This document shows, in pieces, positions 1-21,087 of a DNA stretch of 64,000 nucleotides. Position numbers and translations under genes: made by a program. Positions within the stretch are counted from its first letter, which is position 1; every line of letters starts with the position of its first letter. Source of the DNA: Haematococcus lacustris (taxonomy: Eukaryota > Chlorophyta > Chlorophyceae > Chlamydomonadales > Haematococcaceae); NCBI GenBank assembly GCA_030144725.1, contig JASKMD010000001.1, forward strand, positions 2,090,721 to 2,154,720, given 5' to 3'. The notes beneath the pieces are model-generated. The model ran no database searches. It saw only the letters and a list, made by a program, of their open reading frames with translations, and was not told the origin of the DNA.

Positions 1-360
1 CGATGGCGAGGGCGGAGTCTATATTTCAAAGAGTTGAGATGATCTAGAGATCAGGACGTGAAGCCAATCGGCACAAAGTGCCAAGCTCCAGCTGGGTGAA
101 GCAGGATGAGGGAGGTTCAGAGGCAAGGTGAAGGGAGGGAGGCCAGGGAGGCTGCCTGGCTGTCCACAAGGACATGAGGTGCTCTTGAACACATTGGGGA
201 GTGACAAGAGTGAGGCTGACTGCCTTTGGGACAACTCATACGCTTCCTGCTGCAACTGACTGACCCTATCCTGTGAATACGGACCCTATACTGCTGCTGC
301 TTACTGACTTGTCACTGACCTCATCGTTTTTGAGTACAGGCCACACATGTCTGTTCCCTC

Positions 361-545
361 ATGCCCCCTCTACTACACCCCAACCCCTCCCACCCCTCCC
401 AACCCCCCACCCCTCTCAACCCCCCACCCCTCCCAACCCCCCACCCCTCCCAACCCCCACCCCTCCCAACCCCCTACCCCTCCCAACCCCCCACCCCTTC
501 CCACCCCACCACCTTTCCTACCCCTCCCCACCACCCCTCCCACCC
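361..545. repeat. Pyrimidine-rich imperfect tandem repeat
   Basis: Imperfect repetition of a 13-16 bp unit made of CCCCTCCCAAC, in the intron downstream of the last visible transportin exon. The unit is proline-rich in one frame and glycine-rich in the other, so it yields long spurious open frames. Positions 1-360 hold no coding signal I can support. Confidence 0.8.
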
Positions 546-555
546 TCACGCCTAC

Positions 556-3500
556 CAGAAAGCTGAGTACGCTCATGCAGGCTTCTCTGTGCTGGACCAG
601 CACCCCCTGAGTCACACACTCCATGAGGGCGGGCAAGCAGCTGCTGGGAAGCTGCGAGCCAGGGCTGGTGGCCTGGCTGCCCAGCAGCAAGCGGGGGCTG
701 TAGGTCAACGCCCGCAGAGCAAGGAGGAAGGTGTCGTCCATCAACTCCGGGTTGGAGCTGATCTGCAGGCAGGGGAGAAGAAGGGCTAGAGGCAGGTGGC
801 AGGGGGGCAAGTGGGGGAGGAGGGGAGGGGAGGGGAGGGGAGGGGGAGACAGAGGCAGAGTGGTGGAGGGAGGGGCGGAGGAGGGGCGGAGGAGGGGAGG
901 CAGGACACCAGGCACACACACAGAGGCCTGGCCTATGAGTGGCGCTAGGTTGCCTAGAGGTCGGAGCCCCTCCACCACACCACACACTCAGCAGCCACGC
1001 TGCCCCTCAGCTCTGCTTATCATGTATCAGTCATTGGGGGACCGCTCTGTGGCTTGCCAGTCCTTATTGTGCATTGCCAGCATCAGCTCCTGTGCCCCTG
1101 TATCTCTCCATACCTCACAGGGAGCCTGAGGGGAGCACAAGCTCATGTGTGCTAGGCGTCTCTCCCTCCTGCCTCCAAGGAGGTCTGAGGGCTGCCCCTG
1201 CCTGAACCCTCCCCTCAACAGCCTGCCACCTTCAGCATCCCCTTGACTGCCTATCCCTCAGCTGAACTACAGAGCCGCCTGCCCCTCGACTGCCTGCCCC
1301 TCGACTAACCCCCCCGACTGCCTGCCCCTCAACTAACCCCCCTCAACTGCCTGCCTGTCGAGCTGCCAACCCTGCCAGGTGGTGGCCCGCACCTGCTGGT
1401 ATGTGGTGAGCTGCTGGGTGGCGTGCTGCAGCAGCAGGGTCAGGGCCTCCGCCACAGGGCCGATGCTGGCGGCCTCAGCGCCCCACACCTTGAGCACCTC
1501 GCTCAGGCTGTACCTGCAGCCCCCAGCAGGCCAGCCACAGATGTGAGGTATAGCTCTCTCATTGCATCTGTCAATCTAGGCTTGCATGACGCAAAGCAGA
1601 GCCTGATCGTTGCGTCCTTGCACTGTGCTTTAGACACATGCAAGTTGGTATGGGTGATGCAGTTGTTGGGTATCTATAAACTGACTGTGCTGAGTCACTG
1701 GGAGCGTTTGGCATCTGTGGATTGCCTTAAGTTGAGCTGGGGTTAGAAAGCTAGAGAGCAGGAACTGGGCAGGTGAGGTACTTGGCTAATGAGCAGGTTG
1801 GCAACGTTGTCCTCTCAACCACCTTGCCTCCTCCTCCCCCTCCCCCTCCCCCTCCCCCTCCCCCTCCCCCTCCCCCTCCCCCTCCCCCTCCCCCTCCCCC
1901 TCCCCCTCCCCCTCCCCCATCCTCACACAAACGCAGAGTGGCTGCTTGCTTGAAAGTGTCGGACCAGCGCAGGCAGCAGGGTGGGCAGCAGCTGGCCCCC
2001 CTCCCTTGCAGCTGCCTTGACGCCCACCCTCAGCAGCCGGCAACCCCGCTCCAGGATCCTCACATCCCCCGCTGCCCGCTCAAACACCAAGTCCAGTCCC
2101 GGCCATATCTGGGCCATCATCTGGGCAGCGAGGGGGCGTGTCGGGGTGTGGCTCAGCAGCACTGCCAGTCGGTCAAGGAGGGGGCACAGGCAGGGGTGCT
2201 GGGTGGCTAGGGGTGGGGAACGGGGCCCTGGGGCTGGGGGGGAGGAGGGGAGGGGGAGGGCGGTGGCGGCTGCTTGCAGCTGGGCCAGGGCTGGCTGAAG
2301 GAGGGTGTGGAAGGCCTGCGGGTGCTGCTCGGGGGGGAGGCAGCGACTGGTGGCCACACACACGGCTTGCATGATCTGCAGGCGGTGCAGGGAGGAGAGG
2401 GCGAGCCAGTGGGACCCAAGTGGGGTAGGGTGAGAGGGCGAGGATCCCTGGTGGGGTCAGTGTGCAGCAAGCTGAGCGGTGGGTCAGGAACGCTTGGGGC
2501 AGGGTGCGTCGGGTAAGGCAGCATACCAGTCATCAAGCTTGGGGCGAAGGTGGTCAAGGTGGGTAGGGTGGGGCTGACTTGAGCGCAGTTTCAGCTTTGG
2601 GGCAGGAGGAGGATGAGACCTACCGCCAGCTTCATGCATTGCAAGCCATCAGTCAGTGAGTGAGCTCAACACAGCAGCGCCCTAGCCAGCACCCTTGTTG
2701 CACCCCGTGTTGTCACCCAGTGTGGCCTTGTGTGGCCCCCCCCTGCCCCTGTGGCCCCCCCCTGGTGGGGTCTGTGTGCAGCACGCTGAGAGGTGGGTCC
2801 CAGTGGGGCTGTGTGTGCCCCCCCTGCACGCACCGTATGCACGTCTTCCTCAGCAACGCCAGCAATGCCGGACGGCTTGGCCCCCCCGGGGGAAGCTCCC
2901 TGGCCGCTGGGCCCTCCCCCCGCTGCTGCAGCCTGACCCACCGCCCCAGCGCCTGCAGGGTCACACAAGGAGCCTCAACCCAAGCCTTGCCAGGTTTAGG
3001 CGTGGCACGTGCAGGTTCACACAAGGGGACAAGCCTCTGCCAGGGTTAGGCATGGCACGAGGGGTAGGGCCTGAGCAGCCCTGCTGGCAGTCAGTGTGGG
3101 GGCAGAGGCAGGATTGTGGGGAGGAGGGGGAGGGCTGAGGGGCTCAGGGTCCAGGGGAGGGGAGGAGGGAGAGGGCTGCAGAGGTGACGGGTTAGGGTTA
3201 GGGTCCTCTGCTTGTTGCTTGACATCCATTTACTACTACTACTCCTACCAGCTGCTGCTGCCTCTGCACCCCCCCTCAGCCCCACCTGCCTGACCCCTGA
3301 CCCACCCAGCAGTTGCTGGTACAGCTGCAGCAGCGGCTGCACAGCCTCCCCCAGGAAGGGGGCACACTGGCAGCACATGTCCAGTAAGGCACAGCTGGCC
3401 TGCAGGAGCATAAGGGGGGGCAGGGAGGAGCATAAGGGGGCAGGCAGGCAGGCAGGCAGGCATGATAGTGTATAGGCAGGCAGGCAGGGGGCAGGCAGGC

Positions 3501-4357
3501 AAGCAGACTAACGTAGTCCATTACATCGATTTCTTTGGCCACTGGCAGGAGAGGGTGGGGTAAAGGCAGGGAGGGAGGGCGGCGAGGGCATAGCCTGTCA
3601 GGCTGGGCAGGCCATGGATGAGGCAGGAGGAAGGGTTAGGGGACAAGGATGGGCTACTGAGTAGGGGTGGGATGTTCCAGTGCAAAGAGTCGACCTTATT
3701 GCCAGGCACTTGTCTCCCACAGGTCGCCCCTGCCCCCCCCCCCTCACAGCCCTTCCCTAGCTTCTACCCAGCTTCCTCCTGGCCCCCCAGCGCCCTCACC
3801 GCGCTGGAGGCCTCCGGCAGCTCCAGGTCGCGCTACTGCCAGCTGCAGCAGAGCCAGCAGCACTCCCCCGCAGGGCGCCAGGCTGGCCCGCCCCCCGGCC
3901 CCCCAGCTGCCTCCTGCCGTAAGCCCCCGGGCGAGCCAGTCGCCGTACCTGGTGATGAGGTAGCAGATGCAGCACTGCAGCAGGGGCTCCTGCAGCAGGT
4001 GAGGGGAGGGCATGGGGGGGGGCTGGTGGGGTGGGGAGGAGGAGGCCGTGGGCAGGTAGGACGAGGGTGGGGGGGTGGGGGGGTGAGGGGGGAGGGGGGA
4101 GGGGGGAAATTGGGAAAGGAGGGCAGTGCCAGTCCCCAGGGCAATGCCAGTACTCAGCCAGTGACAGTCTCGGCACTTCAATCTTTGGGGGGGCGGGGGC
4201 GGGGTTGTGTGGTGGCCTGGGGTGGGGTCTGGAGTGGGAGGGGAGGGGAGGGATAGGGAGGGGGCTTACTTGAGGCATGCCTGGCAGGGCGGCCAGGAGC
4301 TGGGCCAGCTGGGCAGGCTGTCCTGGCTTGTCTGCCTCAGTGTGTGGTCCAATGGCT
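556..4357 (-). CDS. Transportin-SR / TNPO3 (MOS14-type) importin-beta, partial
   Basis: Karyopherin that imports SR splicing factors into the nucleus. Exons read on the minus strand, with compatible phases: 4270-4357, 3800-3989, 3525-3541, 3306-3399, 2834-2952, 1927-2375, 1393-1513, 556-762. Family landmarks appear in order: LAALPGMPQ, YGDWLARG, a Cys-rich helix CALLDMCCQC, EEDVHT, then CLPPEQHPQ, LDRLAVLLSHT, AQIWPGLDLVF and LERGCRLLRVGVKAA (around 2000-2200), SEVLKVWG, and VQHREACMSVLSFL at the last exon. These match the C-terminal HEAT repeats of plant MOS14 and animal TNPO3 in order and spacing. The 5' half should lie between 4.4 kb and the neighbouring gene and partly in the 4781-5280 gap; I could not resolve it. 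The final C-terminal exons should lie beyond position 1. Introns carry C-rich repeats (361-545, 1815-1918). The family call is firm; the 17-nt micro-exon at 3525-3541 is less certain. Confidence 0.9.
1815..1918. repeat. (CCCCCT)n hexanucleotide array
   Basis: About 16 perfect CCCCCT units in the transportin intron, starting eight bases beyond the 5' splice site of the exon ending at 1927. On the transcribed (minus) strand the array is purine-rich and so sits directly inside the donor end of the intron. Confidence 0.95.
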
Positions 4358-4780
4358 CTGCAGGGCGAGCGGGACAGGCAAGGGTGAGGCAAGGGGTGGG
4401 CAAGTAGGAGTAGGTGGAGAGGGGAGGGGGGTCAGTAGGTAGGACCAACTTGAGCGCGTCTGTGATAGGTTCTGACGCTGTTGCCGCTGCCTGCCTTGCA
4501 TCATCCGCCCTCCCTGGTGCCCCTTGTGATGTTGGCAGGTAGGAAGAGAGGAGGGAGGTCAGCAGGCTGGGCAGCATCTCCGCAGTACGCCAACACAGGA
4601 ACGTGTCAGTGGAGAGGGAGGTAGAGGTAAACAGCGCAGCAACAGCTGGGTGTGGCGACCCCCTACCTCTCCACCACCTTCCCACTACCTTCCAATACCT
4701 CCTTCATGAGCTGGCAAACATGACAGACGTCGGGTGCAGCAGTGGCACGTTCTTTGGTTGGCTAGGGTCAGGGTCAGGAT

Positions 4781-5280
4781 NNNNNNNNNNNNNNNNNNNN
4801 NNNNNNNNNNNNNNNNNNNNNNNNNNNNNNNNNNNNNNNNNNNNNNNNNNNNNNNNNNNNNNNNNNNNNNNNNNNNNNNNNNNNNNNNNNNNNNNNNNNN
4901 NNNNNNNNNNNNNNNNNNNNNNNNNNNNNNNNNNNNNNNNNNNNNNNNNNNNNNNNNNNNNNNNNNNNNNNNNNNNNNNNNNNNNNNNNNNNNNNNNNNN
5001 NNNNNNNNNNNNNNNNNNNNNNNNNNNNNNNNNNNNNNNNNNNNNNNNNNNNNNNNNNNNNNNNNNNNNNNNNNNNNNNNNNNNNNNNNNNNNNNNNNNN
5101 NNNNNNNNNNNNNNNNNNNNNNNNNNNNNNNNNNNNNNNNNNNNNNNNNNNNNNNNNNNNNNNNNNNNNNNNNNNNNNNNNNNNNNNNNNNNNNNNNNNN
5201 NNNNNNNNNNNNNNNNNNNNNNNNNNNNNNNNNNNNNNNNNNNNNNNNNNNNNNNNNNNNNNNNNNNNNNNNNNNNNNNN
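4781..5280. other. Assembly gap (500 N)
   Basis: Exactly 500 N, so the true size is unknown. The left flank ends in GGGTCA repeats and the right flank is a CCACCC/CCCTCC repeat, so the gap probably hides a tandem array. It separates the 5' part of the transportin gene from the 3' part of the secreted-protein gene, both on the minus strand. Confidence 0.99.
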
Positions 5281-5409
5281 CCACCCACCCTCCCACCCCC
5301 TCCCACCCACCCTCCCACCCCCTCCCCACCCACCCTCCCACCCCCTCCCCCACCCACCTCCCACCCCCTCCCCCACCCCACCCCCCACCCTCCCCACCCC
5401 CTCTGCTTG

Positions 5410-14095
<8,686 letters not shown>

Positions 14096-14747
14096 ATCGC
14101 CCGATGTTGGAACACGCGCAAAACCTCAGAGCATCGACTCCATTCGCACAGCTTTCAGTCACGTTCGACCTTGCTCGTCGCACACTGGTAACACTGGTAA
14201 TCGGTCACACACTGGTGTCGTATGAAAAAGGAGGGAAGCGGTTGTTTGGTGCGGCTGCTCACCAGACAGTTAGCGTCAGGCAGGAGGTCAAGAGGCAGGC
14301 ATTCATTTATTTGGAGTGGGAATTTAGTTGGAGGCAGGCAGACATTGAGAGGGTTGAGTGGCGGTTAACTCGGGAGACGTTCAGGAGACATTCCACCCAG
14401 TACGGCAACGTGTGCAACTGCGCAGCTTCCGGAATGTGCCAGTCGCAATCAGTGGTCACACACTAGCCGGCCCAATGGCCCGATTCGCACTCGCAACTTT
14501 TGTATTTTGAATTATTCGCGGCCAACCGACGCACTTTTTCCACCCAGCAGGCTCGGACGCAGCCTGAAAGACGTGCCCCTCCTCTAGCGCATCAGCTTCT
14601 GCGTCCCTATCCAGCCTTATCCAGCCTTACACCTGTAGCCGCCCGTCAGCGAAGCCAGCCAGCTAAAGCGCGACAGTTAACCAGATAACCGCCAACGACA
14701 TCGAATATCGAAAAACGAATCGAGTGCGAACCGGGCCAATGTCTCTA

Positions 14748-15128
14748 ATGGCGGAGCTACTGCATGCAACAGTAGCTGCACGCCATACAGCCAACAAAAT
14801 GCTAAGAACTAGCACAGTTTGCCACTCGTCGCCGGTATACATATGCCTGGCTGCTTGTGTAATGCTGGCTGGGGCTGTAAACCGGGTCCAGATTGTCTTG
14901 CTCACTGACTGTAAATATATGGGCGCGGCTGTATCTGCTACCAGCTACTCAGCTAGTCAAGCTGTTGCCGTTGGCACAAGACAAACAGGACCTGGTCGCA
15001 TCGCCAATCCTGGACCCTTCTACACCACCATTAGCCTCGCACGGCCCAGGCAGCCTCCTCAGCTCAACCTTTCCTCACCCCACAGGCTGCGCAAGGTCCA
15101 CCCTGGACGCTGGAGCGCCAGATGCTAG
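14748..15128 (+). CDS. Possible small membrane protein, hypothetical
   Basis: An ATG at 14748 opens a 126-codon frame beginning MAELLHATVAARH, with one hydrophobic segment (VYICLAACVMLAGAV) about 30 residues in. The upstream 200 bases are unusually AT-rich and non-repetitive, as in local promoters. No family match and no convincing splice partner. It could equally be non-coding spacer between the divergent genes starting at 14095 (-) and 17124 (+). Confidence 0.2.
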   Translation: MAELLHATVAARHTANKMLRTSTVCHSSPVYICLAACVMLAGAVNRVQIVLLTDCKYMGAAVSATSYSASQAVAVGTRQTGPGRIANPGPFYTTISLARPRQPPQLNLSSPHRLRKVHPGRWSARC

Positions 15129-15609
15129 AGGCCCTTTAGGTACCCCGCCTGACTGGGCAGGCCTGTCCCAAACTGTCTTGGCCCAGGTGGCTCTGAAGGC
15201 AGGGCAGGTGGCTCTAAAGAGAAGAGCAGCAAGGTGAAGATGGAGAAGTGAGTTTGGGGCCATACGCAGATGGAGGGTGTGGTGTGGGAAGCGCAGTGCT
15301 AGCATGTGACAGGGAAGGGGCGGCAGAAGGCCCTACCCATGGGAGAGGAAAAGAGTGAAATGACTGGTTGGTGCGAAAGTGGACTACATGAGGCAGGATG
15401 GGGAGAGGCAGACATTCGAGAAGGTTTGGGGGAGGTAGACATTGAGAGGGGTGGTTGGAGGTTCAAGTAATGTTGACCTTGGCTGCTAGCAGGAGGAAAG
15501 AGTGGACGTGGTTGTGCAGGAGGAAGAATATTGTAAGGGAAGCAAGAGGAGAGTGATGCTTCATGCCTGTCCTCCCTCGTCAGGAATGACACCTCAGCCA
15601 TCTCCTCCA

Positions 15610-15960
15610 CATGCTGCTCCAGGGGCTCCAGGGGGCATTCACGTCAGTGCCACAGAAGACTAGGCCTGACGAGCTGCTCCAGGCAAGCCAGTAGAGCTCA
15701 TGGCTGTGGCAGTGTGCTGCCCTACTAGCCAGGGCTTGGCCCAGGTGCTAGGGCCTGGACCAGGTGCCCACTACCAGGTGGACCAGGAGCAGGTGCGGCA
15801 GCCAGTGTGCTGCCCTACTACTGCCGGCCTGCACTAGGCAAGGAGGCACCATGGCGGTGACTGACGCAGGCAGGTTGGGCAGGGCAGTGCACAGAGTCCC
15901 TAGTCACCTCCCAAGCCCTGTGCCAGAGACCTGAGCCAGGGTGCCAGCAGTGGGAGTGGC
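15610..15960. repeat. Dispersed repeat copies in intergenic region
   Basis: Two families abut here. 15610-15685 (GCTGCTCCAGGGGCTCCAGG onward) is almost identical to 35818-35890. 15690-15960 matches copy A at 11985-12320. The rest of the 14.1-17.1 kb intergenic region holds a short CCTAGC-type repeat (16705-16790) and no gene I can support. Confidence 0.75.
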
Positions 15961-17123
15961 CTGACCACCACCTCCCAGCCCTTCCCCTCGCCCCCTCCCC
16001 AAGCCCACCCCCTTCTAGCCCACCCCTCCCAGCCCACCCCTCCCAGAGCACCACTGTGGGGTGGCAGTTGAGCTATGCAACTTTGCACGCAGGTGGATGG
16101 CATGTAGGGGAGCGTAACTCTGAGAGGAGCCCAGAATAAATTCGGTCATGGTGTGGAGTTGTGTGACTGACTGCATGGCTCTGGCCCTGAGATCGGCTAA
16201 GGGAGTTGGGGGTCACCGACCAAAGTGAGCTTTTGGCTTAGCTGAGTATGAGCGTTTGTAACAATGTCTGAGAGGAGCTTAACCTAGTAAGTAGCATGCT
16301 GTAAGTCAAAATGGTCGAGCTGTGGCATTGCCCTCCAGGTATGGGGGGGAGGTGGGCTCATTGCCACATTGCCGCAACCGCTTTCCGATCCGACTGCTGC
16401 TGCCGATGCGCATGCTCGTGTAGAGCAGCCTAAGCGACGCGGGCGGTCGCAGCGATGACTGCATGCTCCGCAACGGCTTAAGTTTGAATTACTAACTTTG
16501 ATGCTTTGCTGTGCACGGCCTATTGACTGGATAAATGCATAAAGTGGGTAAAAGGTAGCTGGCTGGGTTGCCTACATTGTGAATCATCTAGCATAATATT
16601 TGGCGCAGGGAGTGCAGAGTTACAGCCGTCCTACTACCAGGGGTAGGTTTTCTGTTAGTTGGGGTCCCCCGAACCACAGCTGATATCATGGTCTGATAAC
16701 AGGGACCCATTCAACTTAGCAAACCTAGCCAACCTAGCAAACCCAGTCAACCCAGCAAACCTATCAAATTCAGTCAACCTAGCAAACCGTCGCTAGTTTA
16801 AGAGCACGGGCTCCCAGGTTCGTGGATCACATGTTCAACTAAGTAGCAGCTGGATGCTGACATCGCGACAAGACATGCCTACGAGAGCCTGACCAGGTGT
16901 CTCAGGCAGGGGTCAGCCAGCTGCCCGCAAATAAGCTGCTGGCACGGCATTTGGTGTGGCTGGGCACATCACACCCAACCCAGTTTCCCGCCGAGCCTCG
17001 TTCGGCCTTTGCGGATAGCCAACTCTGCTGCGCCGTACAAGCGCCCCCTCAATGTTCATTACCACCGCGGAGTAGCGGCGACTTGAATACATCAAGGCGT
17101 GACAGGCACTGCGTTTATCTGAT

Positions 17124-20100
17124 ATGAGCTTCTCTGGTACGTGTAAACGCTGACTTGCGAGCTTAGATGTTGAGTATGCTAGTCCTCGGACCCAGCTGTC
17201 GCCGAATCCAACTGTTTTTTTCGCAGACGACGAGGAGGATGTGTCGCTGCTGCTTGCTCGTGCGGCTGCAAAAAGATCAGACGCACCCCCTGCAAAGTGC
17301 GCAGAAGCCGGTCTTGATCCATATCACATGCCCTGCGGCAAACTGCTGCCTGTTCGCATGCTGTGCAGGAAGCCAGAGTTAGCCGTAGCAGGAACGAAGT
17401 CCAAGCTTCCAGGTGGGACGCGCCCTACACCACATCCAGCATGCATTACCTGCAGATGTTTAACAACCTCATCATCCCCGTTGTCCTGCAGGTCTGCCAG
17501 GACCTGAAGTCGAGGATTTCTTTGCGGAGTTCCACATTACCACAGATGAGGAGGACGCAGACCCACGACCTGCACACCCCAAAGACAGCAAGCCAGTGGA
17601 AGCTGTCACCAGTAGCCCCAAGACCGATGCTGGCGAGCCTGCAAACAAGCCAGCAGCAGGTAGCTGGGTGCAGTCTGTTTTCCTCATGCACATGCGCAAT
17701 GGTCAGCCAGAGGAGGAGCTGTAGTGCTGCATGCGCCATGGCCTCGACCTATGCCTCTGACCCCAAAGCATCGGGCTCTCCTACCACTGTGCATGGCCTG
17801 CTGTGCCGCCCAGGGAGTGGTGGGGCAGTGCCTAAGGTCCAAGCCAATTCTCCTGCAACCACCGCGAGGTACGCTGCTGCATCTGACAGCAAACTAGTAA
17901 CCATGGCACAGCCAAGTCAAGCAGCCATGCTGGCAAACACGATTAAGGTGGCAGTGTCATGTGCTCAAGGACATGTGCCGCAGGGTTCAAGCGTCTCCTG
18001 ATCAGCTCTCGGAAGCACAGCCCCGTGCTATCAAACGCACACTCCAGGACCTCACAGGCGGGTCCAAGCACACTGCTGAGCCGCCAGCCAGCAAGCTGCA
18101 GTGTGTGGCTGCCCAGCCAGGGGTGCAGCCGCAGTGCCTCCCCCAGCCTCCAGCTGTGCCTGTCAGTGCCAGCGCTCCGCCCTTGGCTTCCCCCAGCGCA
18201 GACACACTTGGAGTGGACAGCAACCAAGGGGATGAACCTGCTGCTCATGTGGATTGCGGCACAGCACTTGAGCCTCACAGAGCCGTGCCTGATGAAGCAG
18301 CGACGCCAGCTGTTGCTGGCGCGGTAGGAGTGCCACTAGCTGCCAGCTGTCAAGCGATGGACGTGGCTGAGGGAGTCATGGCACCGACCCCTGTTGTGCA
18401 ACCAGAGCCAGCTGCTGCTCCTCCTGCTTCCAACGCTCCTCCCGCAGTAGCAGCCCACACCGGTCAGAAGGCCCTGCCCAGCGGTGACCCATCCCTGCAG
18501 CCCGAGCACCCAGCAGCCCAGCCTCCTCAGCAGCATGCCAACCATGCTCCACCCCATCCCCCTCAAGCGACGCCTGTCCAGCCCCGGCCAGCGCCTGCCT
18601 CGGCACCTTCCTCAGAGCCGGCCGACAGCAGTTCAAAGTCAGGCACCCAGGCAGGTAGCCTGGCAGTTGCTGCAGCGCCGGACCTTGGCCACCTGTCTGC
18701 CCCTGTGGCGGTGACCATCCGTCCCATCCGCCCGCGCAGTACACCTACAGCTGGCAGCCGGCCCACCCCCTTGCTGACCAAGCGCCTGAGTGGGGGTGTC
18801 AGCGAGCGGTATGGGACCCAGCCAGCAACCCCTGCTGCGCCCAGCCCAGGGCCAGTGAGCCAGCAAGCCGCCCTGGCAGGGCCTGGCGCCAAGGCCAGTG
18901 CCGCCCTCAGCTCCCCGGCTGTCAGTCTCATGGGTAAGGCACTGCAGCAGGCCTCACCCAACTCCACCAGCTCAGGCTCCAAAGGTACCCCATTGACCTC
19001 TCCCGCATTGTCCTCGGGAACCAAGGTCACCCCATTGACGTCCCCCGCATTGTCCTCGAGAACCAAAGGCACCCCCTTGACATCTCCCGCTCTGTCCTCA
19101 GGCACCAAGACGGTGCCCCTCATCACCCAGGTTGCAAAACCCCCTGCGGCTGGGGCAAACGTCAGTCCCAAGCTGGCCATGCTTGCCCGCTCAGAGGCAG
19201 CTGCTGCTGCAGCAGCACCACCTCGAACAGCAGAGTATGAGAGTTCTGCTGCGGCCGTTACAGGCTCAGTCAAAATGGCCAATGTGCCTGTCAGGCCTGG
19301 GCATCACAGCAGTGCACAGCAGCTCATGCTCCCTCCGGCTGGGAAGTCAGACGAAGACAGAGACAGCAAGCAATTGCCAGCTCATCAGCCTACTACCCCT
19401 TCTGTGCAGCAGCCTGCTCCCTCGACTCCAGCCAGCAGCCTAGAAGTTGTAGCTACAGCCGCAGCAATGCCCGTCAGTGCCATCAGCAGCCGAAAGCCTG
19501 GTGAGGCTGCTGCCACGTCAGTGTCCCCTGCTCCTAACCTAGCACCTGCCAGCCCCCAGACATCCCACACTTCGGCCTCTCGCCAACCAGGGCATGCAGG
19601 CCCTCTTGCTCCCGCTGCTCCTTCTGCTCCTGCTGCTGCCCCTGCTGGTGCTGCTGCTGCTGCCGAGCTGCCTACGTCCAGCAGGGCTGCCAGCCCCAAC
19701 CTCCCTGTGTTCAGCGATGCAAGGCAGGGTTCCTCCTCATCCTCAGTAGTCACAGCAGAAAGTCAAGACAAGGCGCCCAGCCCCCACCCCACCGCTGCCT
19801 CCCACCCAGAGGGCCTCCCCTGCACCCTCCCTGTCCTGCCTGCTGAGCCCAGCAGGCCAGCTCAGCAGGCCCTGGCAGCAGCGCTCCCGGCAGCAAGCAC
19901 ATCACACCAACCGGCTCATGACAGTTCCCTGGAAATGGCTGGCAGCCCCAGGGCTCGGCTCCCCAACCCCTCGGCACTCCCCTGTGGGGATGCAGCAGAC
20001 TCTAGGCATGTGACTCACGCAGCCACACTGGCTCAGGCGGTGGCACTGGTGCGGGGCAGCAAGGCAGCTGCTCCCGCTGAGGAGACCTTGGCAGCTGCAG

Positions 20101-20804
20101 GAGGCAGCAAGGCCGTGGCAGCCTGGATGCAGGACTATTCCGCAACTGTGGAGCGCCTTGAGCTGGTGGGTGGTGCGGTATGGTGTGGGGGTCCCGCATC
20201 TGTTCAGGCTCAAATCGGCATGCCTGCCTAGTTGCCCAGCCGCCTGCCTGCTTGGCTGCCCACCTGCATGCCTGCCTGCCTGCCCACCCGACCGACTAAC
20301 CGCCTGCCCTGCTTGGCTGCCTGCCTGCATGGCCTGCTGGCTTGGCCGCCCACTTGTCTCCCTGCTAAGCTGCTCACCCGCCTGCCTGCTTGGCTGCCCA
20401 CCTGCCTGTCTAGTTGTTAGCCTGCCGACTAACCTACCCTGACATAACCCTGACATAACCCTGACATGCCCCTACCCTGACATAACCCTGGGGGGCGACA
20501 TAGTCAGGTGCCACAGGTGGTCAGGCTTTGGCATTGCCACAAAACGTCAAGAACAGGCACTGGCATGCAGCATGCAGCATGGAGCTTGTTTCTCATGCAC
20601 TGCATGTGCTCGCAGATGGTGCTACAAGCACAGCAGATGCAGATGGAAGTGTTAGAAGTGCGGGCACAAGCCGCCATACTGCAGAACCGAACGGTGAGGT
20701 TGGACAACCCCAAGCTGCGCTCCCGCCTAGCTGACGTGATGGATCGCTACCACGCGTGCATTGCAATGCCAGTGCCTTCAATCAGTCAATACTTGACGAC
20801 ATGA
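17124..20804 (+). CDS. 942-aa Pro/Ala/Ser-rich protein with acidic N-terminus, unknown function
   Basis: Model: 17124-17136, 17227-17412, 17492-17659, 17814-17868, about 17948-20165, 20616-20804; every phase closes, giving 942 aa. The 13-nt first exon (MSFS plus one base) is joined by a textbook acceptor (tttttttcgcag) to DDEEDVSLLLARAAAKR. Exons 2-3 encode acidic and amphipathic segments (VEDFFAEFHITTDEED). The long fifth exon is disordered Pro/Ala/Ser/Gln-rich sequence with three imperfect copies of a TPLTSPALSSGTK unit around 18975-19105. The last exon is a short coiled coil (VLQAQQMQMEVLEVRAQ) plus RLADVMDRY and a TGA stop. Composition suggests a nuclear or scaffold protein, but I recognise no domain. 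The 17948 boundary is the weakest. The final intron holds a degenerate CCTGCCTG repeat and CATAACCCTGA units. Confidence 0.7.
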
Positions 20805-21087
20805 CTCAATGAGACTGAAGCTCCTGTGTCAACACACACTCATGTCGAAACATGCATCCTGCCCTGTCGTTGCTAGCTGGTCTGCTTGCCAGTTGCCATG
20901 TGTTCCATGTGTCAGAAACGGGGTGAAGTGCATAGGTGAAGGATGTGAGCATGTGCAAGGTATAGTGCATTGTACAGACATGCTGGTCTTCTGCATAGCA
21001 ACGTCAACCTGTTCGGTCGTGCATTTGTCCATCTCCCGCTGGGACTCTATGGCAGCCAGGCCAGGCTTTACGAGTCTTATTCAGGAT

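Noticed and set aside
19..255. Minus-strand frame as the last exon of the transportin gene
   Set aside because: It does not match the C-terminal family sequence expected after VQHREACMSVLSFL.
3190..3215. GGGTTAGGGTTAGGG as a true telomere
   Set aside because: Only two to three units with coding sequence on both sides; an interstitial tract.
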